From the NCBI GenBank assembly GCA_026936325.1, contig JAPTHN010000089.1, positions 1 through 64,000 on the forward strand: 64,000 nucleotides of DNA, written 5' to 3'. The DNA comes from Platynereis dumerilii (Eukaryota > Annelida > Polychaeta > Phyllodocida > Nereididae). Position numbers and translations under genes: made by a program. The notes under the pieces are model-generated. The model did no database searches and was not told the origin of the DNA. It worked only from the letters and a program-made list of their open reading frames with translations. Shown in pieces: positions 29,305 through 41,300 of the stretch (position 1 is its first letter; each line of letters starts with the position of its first letter).

Positions 29305-31480
29305 ATTTAAGTAATTGGCTTCACATCTAAAATAGGCTCAGATAGAACTGAGAAAAGTAATTGGCTTCACCTCTAGAAGAAGCTTAGAAAAAATTGAGTA
29401 AACTAATTGGCTTCACCTCTAAAAGAAGCTAAGAAAGAACTGAGAAAAGTAATTGGCTTCACCTCTAGAAGAAGCTTAGAAAAAATTGAGTAAACTAATT
29501 GGCTTCACCTCTAAAAGAAGATAAGAAAGAACTGAGAAAAGTAATTGGCTTCACCTCTAGAAGAAACTAAGAATGAACTGAGTAAGCTAATTGGCTTCAC
29601 CTCTGAAAGAAGATAAGAAAGAACTAAGAAATGTAATTGGCTTCACCTCTAAAAGAAACTCAGAAAGAACTGAGAAATGTAATTGGCTTCACCTCTAAAA
29701 GAAGCTAAGAAAGAACTGAGAAGAGTAATTGACTTCACCTCTAAAAGAAACTAAGAAAGAACTGAGAAGAGTAATTGACTTCACCTCTAAAAGAAGCTAA
29801 GAAAGAACTGAGAAATGTAATTGGCTTCACCTTTAAAAGAAGCTTAGAAAAAACTGAGTAAACAAATTGGCTTCACCTCTAAACTGTCTAAAAGAAACTC
29901 AGAAATAACTGAGAAATGTAATTGGCTTCACCTCCGAAAGAAGCTAAGAAGGAACTGAGAAAAGTAATTGGCTTCACCTCTAAAAGAAGCTAAGAAAGAA
30001 CTGAGAAAAGTAATTGGCTTCACCTCTAAAAGAAGCTAAGAAAGAACTGAGAAAGTAATTGGCTTCACCTTCAAAAGAAGCTTAGAAAAAACTGAGTAAA
30101 CAAATTGGCTTCACCTCTAAAAGAAGCTAAGAAAGAACTGAGAAATGTAATTGGCTTCACCTCCAGAAGAAACTAAGAAAGAACTGAGAAAAGTAATTGG
30201 CTTCACCTCTAAAAGAAGCTAAGAAAGAACTGAGAAGAGTAATTGACTTCACCTCTAAAAGAAACTAAGAAAGAACTGAGAAGAGTAATTGACTTCACCT
30301 CTAAAAGAAGCTAAGAAAGAACTGAGAAATGTAATTGGCTTCACCTTTAAAAGAAGCTAAGAAAGAACTGAGAAGATTAATTGGCTTCACCTCTAAAAGG
30401 AGCTAAGAAAGAACTGAGAAGAGTAATTGACTTCACCTCTAAAAGAAACTAAGAAAGAACTGAGAAGAGTAATTGACTTCACCTCTAAAAGAAGCTAAGA
30501 AAGAACTGAGAAAAGTAATAGACTTCACCTTCAAAAGAAGCTTAGAAAAAACTGAGTAAACAAAATTGGCTTCACCTCTAAAAGAAGCTGAGAAAGAACT
30601 GAGAAATGTAACTGGCTTCATCTAGAAAGAAACTAAGAAACAACGGAGAAAAGTAATTGACTTCACCTCTAAAAGAAACTAAGAAAGAACTGAGAAATGT
30701 AATTGGCTTCACCTTTAAAAGAAGCTTAGAAAAAACTGAGTAAACAAATTGGCTTCACCTCTAAAAGAAACTAAGAAAGAACTGAGAAATGTAATTGGCT
30801 TCACCTCTGAAAGAAGCTAAGAAGGAACTGAGAAAAGTAATTGGCTTCACCTCTAAAAGAAACTTAGAAAGAACTGAGAAAAGTAATTGGCTTCACCTCT
30901 AAAAGAAGCTAAGAAAGAACTGAGAAAAGTAACTGGCTTCACCTTCAAAAGAAGCTTAGAAAAAACCGAGTAAACAAATTGGCTTCACCTCTAAAAGAAA
31001 CTCAGACCGAACTGAGAAATGCAATTGGCTTCACCTCTTAAAGAAATTCAGACAGAACTGAGAAAAGTAATTGGCTTCACCTCTAAAAGAAGCCAAGAAA
31101 GAACCGAGGCAAGTAATTGGCTTCTTCTCTAAAAGAAACTCAGACAGTGGAATAAACTAAGAAAGAACTGAGATGTGAAATTGGCTTCACCTCTAAAAGA
31201 AGCTTAGAAGGAACTGAGAAAAGTAATTGGCTTCTTCTCTAAAAGAAACTCAGACAGTAGAATAAACTTAGAAAGAACTGAGGTGTGTAATTGGCTTCAC
31301 CTCTGAAAGAAACTCAGGAAGAACTGAGAAAAGTAATTGGCTTCATCTCTTAAAGAAACTCAGAAAGAACTGAGAAAAGTAATTGGCTACAGCTCTTAAG
31401 TAGACTCAGATAGAACAGCGAAAAGTAACTGGCTTCACCTAGAAAAGAAACTCCGAACGAATTGAAAAGCAGTTAGCTTT
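29305..31480. repeat. Minisatellite, 46-bp unit, about 46 copies
   Basis: The unit reads approximately GTAATTGGCTTCACCTCTAA, then AAGAAGCTAAGAAAGAACTG, then AGAAAA. Copies differ by a few bases and small indels. Variant units such as AGAGTAATTGACTTCACC recur in ordered blocks near 29711, 30234 and 30418, so multi-unit blocks were themselves duplicated. Both ends decay into more divergent units. No spacers or leader are present, so it is not CRISPR-like. It has no coding role. Confidence 0.97.
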
Positions 31481-32255
31481 ACTTTGTGGAAAAAATCAGA
31501 AGAATTGGCTCATGCCACATCTGACTCAGGCACAACTGTGTGGGGGCTTTAAAATGTGAATTAGTATCCATTTTGTGAATACCTTTTGAGAAATATTATG
31601 CCTATACACCTTTTGATTCAGCTTTCCTAGGATGCCATTACTTTTAAAAGTTATACCAAAGAATCAAAATTTCTGAAGCACTTGAATCTTATGCACAGTC
31701 AACTTTTTCAAGCTTAGGAATTCAATTAATCAGGGGAGTTCCATGCAATGTTCTCTCAATAACTTTCCAAATTTACTGCTCTATCAATTAATATCACCAA
31801 TACCTTCCTCTGATATTTTTTGCCAACAATCAGAACAAGTACATTTGAAATCATAATTTCAAGAAAGCACCAATTTGATTGGTTCCTATCAGTCTGAGGC
31901 AGGCACTTCTAAGTTCAATGTTCTCTAAAAGATAAAAGTTAAGTTCAGAACCTGGCACTAAATCATACAGCACTGTGTTATTGCCAGTTAATTGCATTGG
32001 CTCCCAGACTGATACTGATTCAGAATTGTGATCACTGACATGTACCAAATGCAGATTATCCTAATAATCCCATTGTCTGCTACATTATGGGGTGAGACCA
32101 CATAGGTGGCAGCACTGAGATCCAGCTACCCCAGCGCCCCTAGTGACAGCCCAACTGCTCCTGTCAGTATGTCAGCTGTCCTGGCCACAGAAAGACCATG
32201 GACTAGCAGCATCATAGAAACAATGTAACTTTATACTCTTGGAGGTTTTCTACCA

Positions 32256-32361
32256 ATGGCAAAAATCTTTTCTGCAACAACTTCGTCATGGGTTAGACGT
32301 CACAGTTCAATGGAGCCACCAATTTGGTTTTTACTTGTCTGGCTGGCAACTGCTGTTCTGG
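32256..32361 (+). other. vegfr: VEGFR-like exon 1: signal peptide
   Basis: The exon encodes 35 codons, ending in a hydrophobic run and ATAVL, then G before GTAGGT. Joined to the next exon it reads AVLA-VPPDG, a good signal peptidase site. Phase 1 at the donor matches the acceptor at 37284. This exon was found only by phase and signal-peptide logic, so RNA evidence would be welcome. Confidence 0.8.
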
Positions 32362-35300
32362 GTAGGTGCCTCCTTATACATTTTAAGTATATTAATTTCA
32401 ACAGTGTGGTATTTGATAATAAATTCGGTCACTAGAATGCAATAGCAACATACTGGATCACTCACAGAATGCCAGAACTTTGCTTTGCTTTATTTCCTTT
32501 CTTCAAAATGTATGCAAAGCACCTGGTTAAAGTTGCCCTGAATGATAAAATTATTAGCTAAATATTGCTGGTGTTACGTGTATTATGATATTAACTTGTG
32601 ATCAGTAAAATTTCTAACCATATTATTACAGTATTTCTTTGATTACAAATTATTTAGCTATTTCAAATTATTTTTCTTGATAGTTTCTCCCTCCTCCAGG
32701 ACATCTACTATTGGTGACGTCACAATGAGCATTGTTATAAATATATTGTTATAAGTTAACAAACTCTTACACTGGTTATGACGTCACCAAGAAGAAAGCA
32801 AGCAAACAGGTGATTTTTTTCCGTGCGTACCCGAAATAAATCCAGGGGTCATTTGGTGCATTTGTCAGGTAATTTCAGTAAGAAAAAATAGTCGTACAGC
32901 AAAGAAATTTTGCACACTTACCAACATGAACACGCTGTACAATATAATGTAAAAATTAGAGAAATTTTGGGTCAATCCCAACCCATCATTCTGGGTAACT
33001 TTAATAAGTACTGTTTTCTTTGATTTTTGAAGCAACTGTCTTGGACCTGTAAAAGCCTTTGGGGCAAACAAGTAGCTCTTTGCAAGCAGTTTGCTGGGAC
33101 CTGTTTTCTTCTCATTACACTCTAAAAAATTCCAGACAAAATTGGTTTTTTAGATTCAAAATGGTTTTTTGAAAAACCAAATTTCAATGCAAAAAACCAA
33201 AATGGATTTTTTTAAAAATCCATTTTGGTTTTGCATTGAAATTTGGTTTTTCAAAAAACCATTTTGAATCTAAAAAACCAATTTTGTCCCGACATTTTTT
33301 AGAGTGTATACTGGGGGCCCTAGGGTCATGCATGCTCCAATTCAAGTCATTCATAAACTGCTACTAAATAAGTCAACACCACAAACAAACCATATTAATT
33401 TAATATGACATGCATGATTTGCCCCCTACAGCTATTTTGATGATTTAATACACTTTTACACTAGGTCAAAAATCTTAGCAGGAACAGTTTCAAAATACAA
33501 AAGTGAACTTTGGCAGATGAAATTGCTTATGTGAATGGAGAGATCCCATTATGTTATTAAAACGTTTTTTCTTGGTAAAAATGAGGTCTGCCTAAATTCT
33601 ACATGCATTGCTAAATCGCAAAATATGTGGGACAAACTGATTTCTAAAAAGTCATGATTTGTATGAATAGAGTCATAGACAGGCTTCCATGTGACACATT
33701 GAGTACATGTACACTGTACTATAGTACACTCTAAAAAATTCCAGACAAAATTGGTTTTTTAGATTCAAAATGGTTTTTTGAAAAACCAAATTTCAATGCA
33801 AAAAACCAAAATGGATTTTTTTAACTTCAAGATAAATCAATCAAAAACGAATCCTATACCCGGTACTTCTGAAAAACCTGAGGTTACCTCAATGAAAAGA
33901 AGAGCACCCTGCTTTTTTTTCTGGAGAAACGTTTTCAAATCAATCAATTAACGATTCTGCCAATGAGAATTTGAGAAAGCTTGAAATATCATTTTCAATA
34001 GCTCATCAGGCAGCAGCATCGAGTTCTTTTTGATGCAGCCGTTGCTCTTCCAGTCAGCCAATGCATGAGCTCAACTGATGAAGAATTTGAAGAAGAAATT
34101 ATCTTTTCTAAAAACAACTTACTTTTAAAGTAACCCTCATAAACGATAAGTCTGAGACTGAAAGCACCAAAAGTATAGGTCTGAACTTCTGTCAAATCTT
34201 TGGTGTATATATACAGGTGAAAATTATTCTAGCTTCCAATATAGCAACCCATAAAGGGTATTGGCATGAGAGGCCTGATCTTATTGGGAAAAAAGAAAAT
34301 ATCCAGTGGCGTCCCTATGGGGGGGGGCACGTGCCCCCCATATTGGACCTCTGCCCCCCAGGTGCCCCCCCCCATATGAACTTTCCAACTCTGGCTAAAA
34401 TATACAAATAGTATACTGGGTGCCCCCCCCCAGAGAATCGCGTCCCCCCCAGGTGCCCCCCCCCGCTCGAGACCCCCCCCCCCCAGTTACGCCACTGAAA
34501 TTACCTCGGGCCTAATTAACGAGATTCACTTAAATGTTAATAAATGTTAAGAGAAAAATAAAGAGCTGAAGATATGCCAAGATGCGTGTTGCATCGTGAT
34601 ATATTCATTAGCACTGGAATATTTTGAAGGATCCAATTTAATCATCAAACAATATAATGCTTGTGGTGCGGATGTAGACAAAAACCCAAGTTAATTGTCA
34701 GTCAGGCAGAGAGAGTCCTCAAAGTGGTGGAATGATGGTAAATACATGAGTAATTCTGGGCATTTAATGACAGGAACAATGACTGAAGGCAAACATGATG
34801 CATCATTTGTTTTTTAGGGGGAGGGGGTATAGAGGGGGGGGGGTATTTGTTGATTAGGAAGCGGCTGATTGGGTAGTCGGGGTCAGAGCATTTAGCCAGC
34901 TCCTCTCTGCAGCTCTGAAGTTGGTCCTGTGCATGATGTTTGATATACCCATGCACATGGAATGGGTGTCACACTCATAGAGGGGTAAATATATTTCAGA
35001 GGCAGAGAGAATACATGGGATGAATACACAGGAGTAACTCTCTCTCTGTGTAAAAGCCAGCTACTGAAATTGATCGGCACTGTATACCAAACGGATGCAG
35101 GGAGGTCAGGCATTATTGATAATGGTCCCCACACTAGCTCGGCTAATCGACCCTCATGTGGTCCCCCATATCAGGCCCCCGCCATTTCCGTCTCTGCTCT
35201 AATTTCGCCATATTAGGACCCGGGGAAAGGGGGGGGGGATTTCTGCGTCATTGTTTTCATACTACAAAGAATTGCAAATATTTGTAATAACTCAACGTTT

Positions 35301-38300
35301 ATTACTCGATATATGTATACATTTAAGCTCATTCACCATGCAGCAGATTGGTGAATACCTACACATATGCCTACCCTAGCTGGTACCATCCTCAGTGATC
35401 CACAAGCTCTGGGAATCAACAAGTGGCCCTCTCTCCTACTCCTCAAGAAACTTCGGCTTGGAGGTCCTAACATGGGAGAGGCGGGGAAGGAGGGGATTTA
35501 GGGATAACAGGAGAGGAGGGGGGGGGGTCAGAATCCCTCCCCTGTCCCGGCATGCATGTAATTCTATCCTGCAGATTTAAAACAAACGACATCCGATCCC
35601 CAGTTTATCGCTAAAAGACCAATTATGAAAATCATTAAATGATATGAGGCCCCTGCATACTTGACATTGTCACATTGTCTATCCATAAAATAACATTAGC
35701 TAACATTTTAATTGAAAGGGATGAAATTCTCTGACAAATTTCAAAGGGAAATCCGGTGTATAATTGAACGGATGATGCCATTTCATTGCCTAATTTTTTT
35801 GAGAAATTATAATTGAAGGAAATTGAAAATCAACAGTTACTACTCCTGAAACAAAGGCTTATTACAAAGCAGCTGTACAAGCAATAGGTGTTTATAATTG
35901 TTTCGAGATAAACTCAAGTGGTTCAACAGTGGTTCATGACTTATCAGCTTGTCAGGGAACCCAGTTAGGGTCATTTTGGGAAAGAATTACCTGCGGGAAA
36001 AACCTGTGGTTTAGCCATATCCGGCTGCGTTACATATTCCCATAATAATAATGACAGGTAGCTACCCTGGTAGGCCTATATATTACCAAACATGCCTCCA
36101 AAATTATATACCACCCATAGAATGTCATGATTCATCCAATAAATCGAGAAAAGATAAATTGCTCTTTTAAAGTTGTGACTTATTGTAATCAACATTGTTG
36201 AACACATTGAAATGGACTGTTTCTGATGAGACCACATTAAATTAATTGATTAATGACAGACCCCTCTCCTAAAATAGCAAAATTAAATTAAAATTTTCTG
36301 AACTTTTATCTTTCTGCTGGTGATCAGACATTCTCTCCTTCGCAAAATTATTCATAAGGGACCGTTCAGAATTTATGACTGGGGGGGGAGGTAGGAGGGG
36401 GTTTTGGCCGAGGGGGTACTAACTTTTAACACGTGTTTCAAGGGGGGGGTATTAATTTTTGACAACACTTCCAAGGGGGGGTAAGAAATTTTAACAAAGA
36501 AAAAAGTTTGAAAAAACATGCATAAACTCATTTTATTTGGACTTTTTTACGCGCAAATGTCTGCGAAATGACACGAATCTGCACACGTGGCCGTGTCTAG
36601 CAGTATAGGCCTATATGTGTGTATTGTTTTGTATGTCGAGGGGGGGGGGGTACTAAAAATACGCGTGAAACCTAAGGGTGGGGTACTAAAAATCCGCATG
36701 AAACTCAAGGGGGGGGTATCAATTTTTGACGGGAAGTTCCAGCAAAACTCCCAACCCCCCCCCCAGTCATAAATTCTGAACGGTCCCTAAGTTAACAGCA
36801 TGCTTTATAAATAATTTGAAACTGATAAACTAAAATTAGTGCATGGCCTAAGCTTAATTGACGGCATAATGCTGATACATAGGTATCAACTGTTCCTTTT
36901 AACTGGAAATGTGACAGGTATATATTAGGCCAGACTTTTTAATAAGACCAGTAACTCTGCCGACACAGTGAAAGTTCTGGAGGAGCACAACTTTCTTGAG
37001 TGATATACCTGTTGTCTCAGTAGCATGTGACATGCCCAATTTCCGTACTTTCAATACTATAGGCCTAATAAGGTACAAGGTCTAACCTTAGGTTATTCTC
37101 AAAGGTCTAACATTTAATTTAGCGTTTGTTGCTCTGGCAAAATCTGGAATCAAATTCAGGACCCTGCGATTGGAAGCTCAGTCAGGGCCCTACCATCTAA
37201 GCTAACACTCCCTTCCCCACAAATAAAATATTTTCTATGTTATCTCTAATTATTTTAATAAATGCATATTCATTTTTTTTCAGCCGTTCCACCAGATGGG
37301 GAGGCAGAGAAAGAGCAGTTGCTAAGGCAACCAGTTCTCAGCACCCACAAGAAAGAGATGAAACAAGAAGCTGGAAGCAATCTCCTCATCAGCTGTCAGG
37401 GCATCTGGCCCCTCAAGTGGACATACCCTGACAATATGGTGAGTGGATTTGGTTGACATGTGGCTTAAGGTCCTGTATTTTTGCATTTATTAAGATTGTA
37501 AAAGAATGAAGAATGGAAAAAATCAATTGCCAAAATCTTTGCAGTAACTTTTTCTGAGGCCGGAGGCGCCACATGCCTCTGCGGGGAAAGGGGTAGGGTT
37601 TAAATTCTCCTTTTTCAAAAATTTCATTTCCTCAACTCAAAATCTCCTCTTTTAGACCAACATTTTATTTTAATTTGATCATACCAATAATGAACTGCTT
37701 TTTGAACGCAAAATCTCAGCTATTCTCATGGATAGATTTCTGATGCTGCGAAAGTGGCATACCCATCAAGGCCATTTACTTGACACTTGAGTTACACGTC
37801 TTACCACTATATGAGGTCTTTGGCACTAAAATGTAATTGAAGAAGAAAACCAAAAACCCGAAAAAGGTGATTTTGGTAACAAAAAGGAGATTTTTTTCAA
37901 AAGGAGATATTGTCAAAGGAATTTTTTTTTGCAAAATGGGTGATTTTGATTAAAAAAAGGATATTTTTGCAAAAAGAAATATTGGTCACATAAGGAGATT
38001 TTATCAAAAATAAACTTGGTCAAAAGGTGATCAAAAAAAGGAGATTTTGCAAAAAACCTGGTTGTGGTCTAAAAGGTAGATTTTTCTAATTAAAGGTGAC
38101 TCTGGTAAAGGAGATTTTTTAAAATGAGAATTTTACTGCCCCCCCCCAACACCATATATGGGTGTTGCTCGTGGAAGTCTACCATGGTATTGAGGATCAT
38201 GTGTGGGGGTAATTCCTGCCATGTAATTGGCCCATTTGGCTAATTAGGGGGACTGATGATAATGACAGAAATCACCAAATCATTGCAAATCAAATCACCA

Positions 38301-41300
38301 TGCATGCTGGTGTAAGTGATGAATGATATTTTTGCATTTCAGAAAACTCCAAATTAGTATTGTACAATGTACATGCATGAGCCAGTTCATGTATATTGAG
38401 TAGATCCATTCAATTCAACTGTCAAATTATTGAAATTAAACTACATTTTTGTCAGAACAATGGGGCAAATCCTTGAAAATCCTGGAAAATGACCCAAAAT
38501 CAGAGCTATACAAATACAAAATGACAGCCAATTAAAGCAATTGAAATCAGAAACTGATTTAATGAGGCCAGGCATATATATTTTTAGTTTCTCGGATCTT
38601 CTCACTTTTTCTGCGATCAGTTGGCAGGAAAAAAAAAGAGTAATCTCAATTTTTTATAGTGTCGAAGGATGCTTCTTGTAATTTGTTTTCGTCGGCATAA
38701 GATATGTCGATTTGAAGCTTAGAAATCGATTATTTCTTGCCAGATTAATATAACAAGTTGCTTAATGTTTATATTTATGACTTCTATACTTGACTCATGA
38801 CTCCCAACTCAAGAAATTTTGACTCTGGATTTAATTGTGCCTCTTCCCAAAACACTAACTTCACGCTGAAGTTCACGACACAGACTGTACAAGTATACAC
38901 AGAATATGAAGTTAAAGTATATAACAACATGATATATTAAACAACATGTCTTATCAATTCCTGGGAGTCCCTATTGAATAAAACAGACCTCGCTGCTGGC
39001 TGTGACCATTTCATGGCCCTGCACTTGAGAAATCCCCCTGCAGGCTCCTCTGCTTGTTTTAGTTGTCGACTATTTCTGATTTTCATTTACACAAAACTCC
39101 AGACAACCCCCCTGGGGGCTAAAAATAATAGATAGGGTGGTTAACAGAAGTTTATTCAAAGTCCTGTTGGGTTTTCTAACTTTTCTTTCAAAAAACTTCA
39201 ATTTAGTAATTTGAGATTCGACAATTTCATGACGTCATCAAAATTTCTTAAAAGCTGTAGGAGTGATGTATGGCTGAGAATATTTCAAGGAAATTAGACT
39301 GACAGTTAATAGGTCTAAGTCATACGTATATCCAATTTCTTCTGCATAAGCATATACCCTAAACAATGCTCTGTTTATTTTGCTTGACACAGAGTAGCTC
39401 ACAGAGACATTTTCGTTTATTTTTATACACATTTTCATGTTATACATTGCTTTTTATTTATTGTTTCATTTTTTTCTTGAGTTGTTAGATTTCAAAGCAT
39501 GAATCTGGTCTGCTTGTTATCAGCTATCACATTATATTAGCTGAAAATAAAACAAGGTTTGAAAGGACAAATTAAAGTGCTTATGTATCAAATACCATGA
39601 CCCCAGAAGGATGCAGTCCATGGCAGCTGAATGGATTGGCATACAATTGGGTACTGTATATACATATATAAATGCACTGAGTCTGGGCCATTTCCATTGG
39701 ATGTATGATTCACTCCTGACCCATTGAGGGATATAGATATAGTCAAACATATACTTCACCATGCAGGTCTCATAACCTAAATATGATGTTAGTTATATGC
39801 CATGGCCATTGCTTAGAGCTCCCTAGGCTCCAGTAAATTGCAGATGGTGCCAAAAAAAGCAACAGCGTCATAAGCCCGCATCTTTTGAGGTACTGCTACT
39901 GCTGCATGGATGAGTATAGGCCCTATAGGGCAATAAATGGCAATTAATGACCCCCCCCCCCTTTAAACCACACTGTATTTTCACTGCTCTTTCCTCTGGG
40001 TCGCATTTCATGAAATTCCTAGAAAAATGACGAATTTCAGGAAATTTCACCAATCTTGTACCCAGTATTATAGTGACCATTTACTGTTAATTCTGCGGTT
40101 ACTCAAATGTTTGGTGTGTAACAAAAAATGTCGATTTGTTGATGGTGGCACACAATAAAAGCTGATTACAAGTTTTCAACACCATTACTCATGTCTATGG
40201 TGGTGTAAATTGGTGGCAACACTGTTTGTCACACCACACTGCGCAGTGCACATCAATCAGCTACTGGGGCCAGATCCACTTCTAATGTAAATTTATATGT
40301 GAGAAAAAATGAAATAGACATTCCTGCATGAAATAATAACAACTCTTTCGTTTAAATTTAAACATAATTTTTCCTTTGCCCCATTATTTGTGCAATGATG
40401 CCATTTTATAGACGCGATTCTACTTCAATATGGTATTTTTGTTTGTCGAATGAAAAAAAGTATGTTATTCGTTGTATTGAACGAGAAAAAAATGTGATCG
40501 CATTCATCATAATTTACACACAATCAACACAAATTTTACTCACTCATTTTACCAGCTGGGTGGCAGAGTGGTTAAGGTGCCCACCTGTCCTGCTGAAGGC
40601 ATTTACCTTCATGAGCAAAATCCCAGCTGGATGTCATTCGGATGAGACATAAATTGGCGGCCCCTTGTATCAGTGTCTGTGCTGGGTAAGTAAAAGATTC
40701 CTCACATGAGATAAAAATGCAGCATGTTGAGGACTCCTGCTCTGTCTCCCATTTCATCAATTAACCCTCGTGAGCGCCCAGAACTGGACTTAGAGGGCTG
40801 CACTTACCATATCTATCCATCTATCTATCATCTTCAGTGCGGACAAACATTCCGATTTCTCGAATCCCGATCATTATAATCTTCAGTAGCAATGTAACAC
40901 TCACTAAATATTATGCATAATTAAAATACGAAAAATAAAAACATGGTCATTGGCCAATATTAAATTCAAAGATTAAACATTTTTTTGCATAAAATTTCTT
41001 TATTTTTCCAGGCTCAATTTCCACCTATTTCCGAGAGGGTCTTTATTGCTGAAACTGCCCAATCTACCCCCAGCGAACTCTACAAGAGCGAACTCCACAT
41101 CGAAGACCTCATGTTTGCGGACACTGGATACTACACCTGCAGTTACGCCCCTGAACATGGGGCGGCCAATGCAACTGTCTACCTCTATGTACCAGGTGAG
41201 GGCATGTTACTTTCATAGATCAAATCAAAATCAAATCAAATTTATTTAAAAAGGACAATTTCATGCAAGCTTTTCAAAATCCCTGCCAGGTGGCTACTGG

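Larger units (their letters stand above)
28331..32255. promoter_or_regulatory. Divergent intergenic region between YIPF6 and the VEGFR-like gene
   Basis: The two start codons point away from each other, 3.9 kb apart, so both promoters should lie here. More than half is a SINE plus a 46-bp minisatellite. The parts next to the genes (28331-28980 and 31480-32255) look unique and AT-rich. No CpG-rich island or confident TATA box was picked out by eye. Confidence 0.55.

Noticed and set aside
29305-31480. CRISPR-like array
   Set aside because: Units are contiguous 46-bp tandem repeats without unique spacers, in an animal genome. It is a minisatellite.
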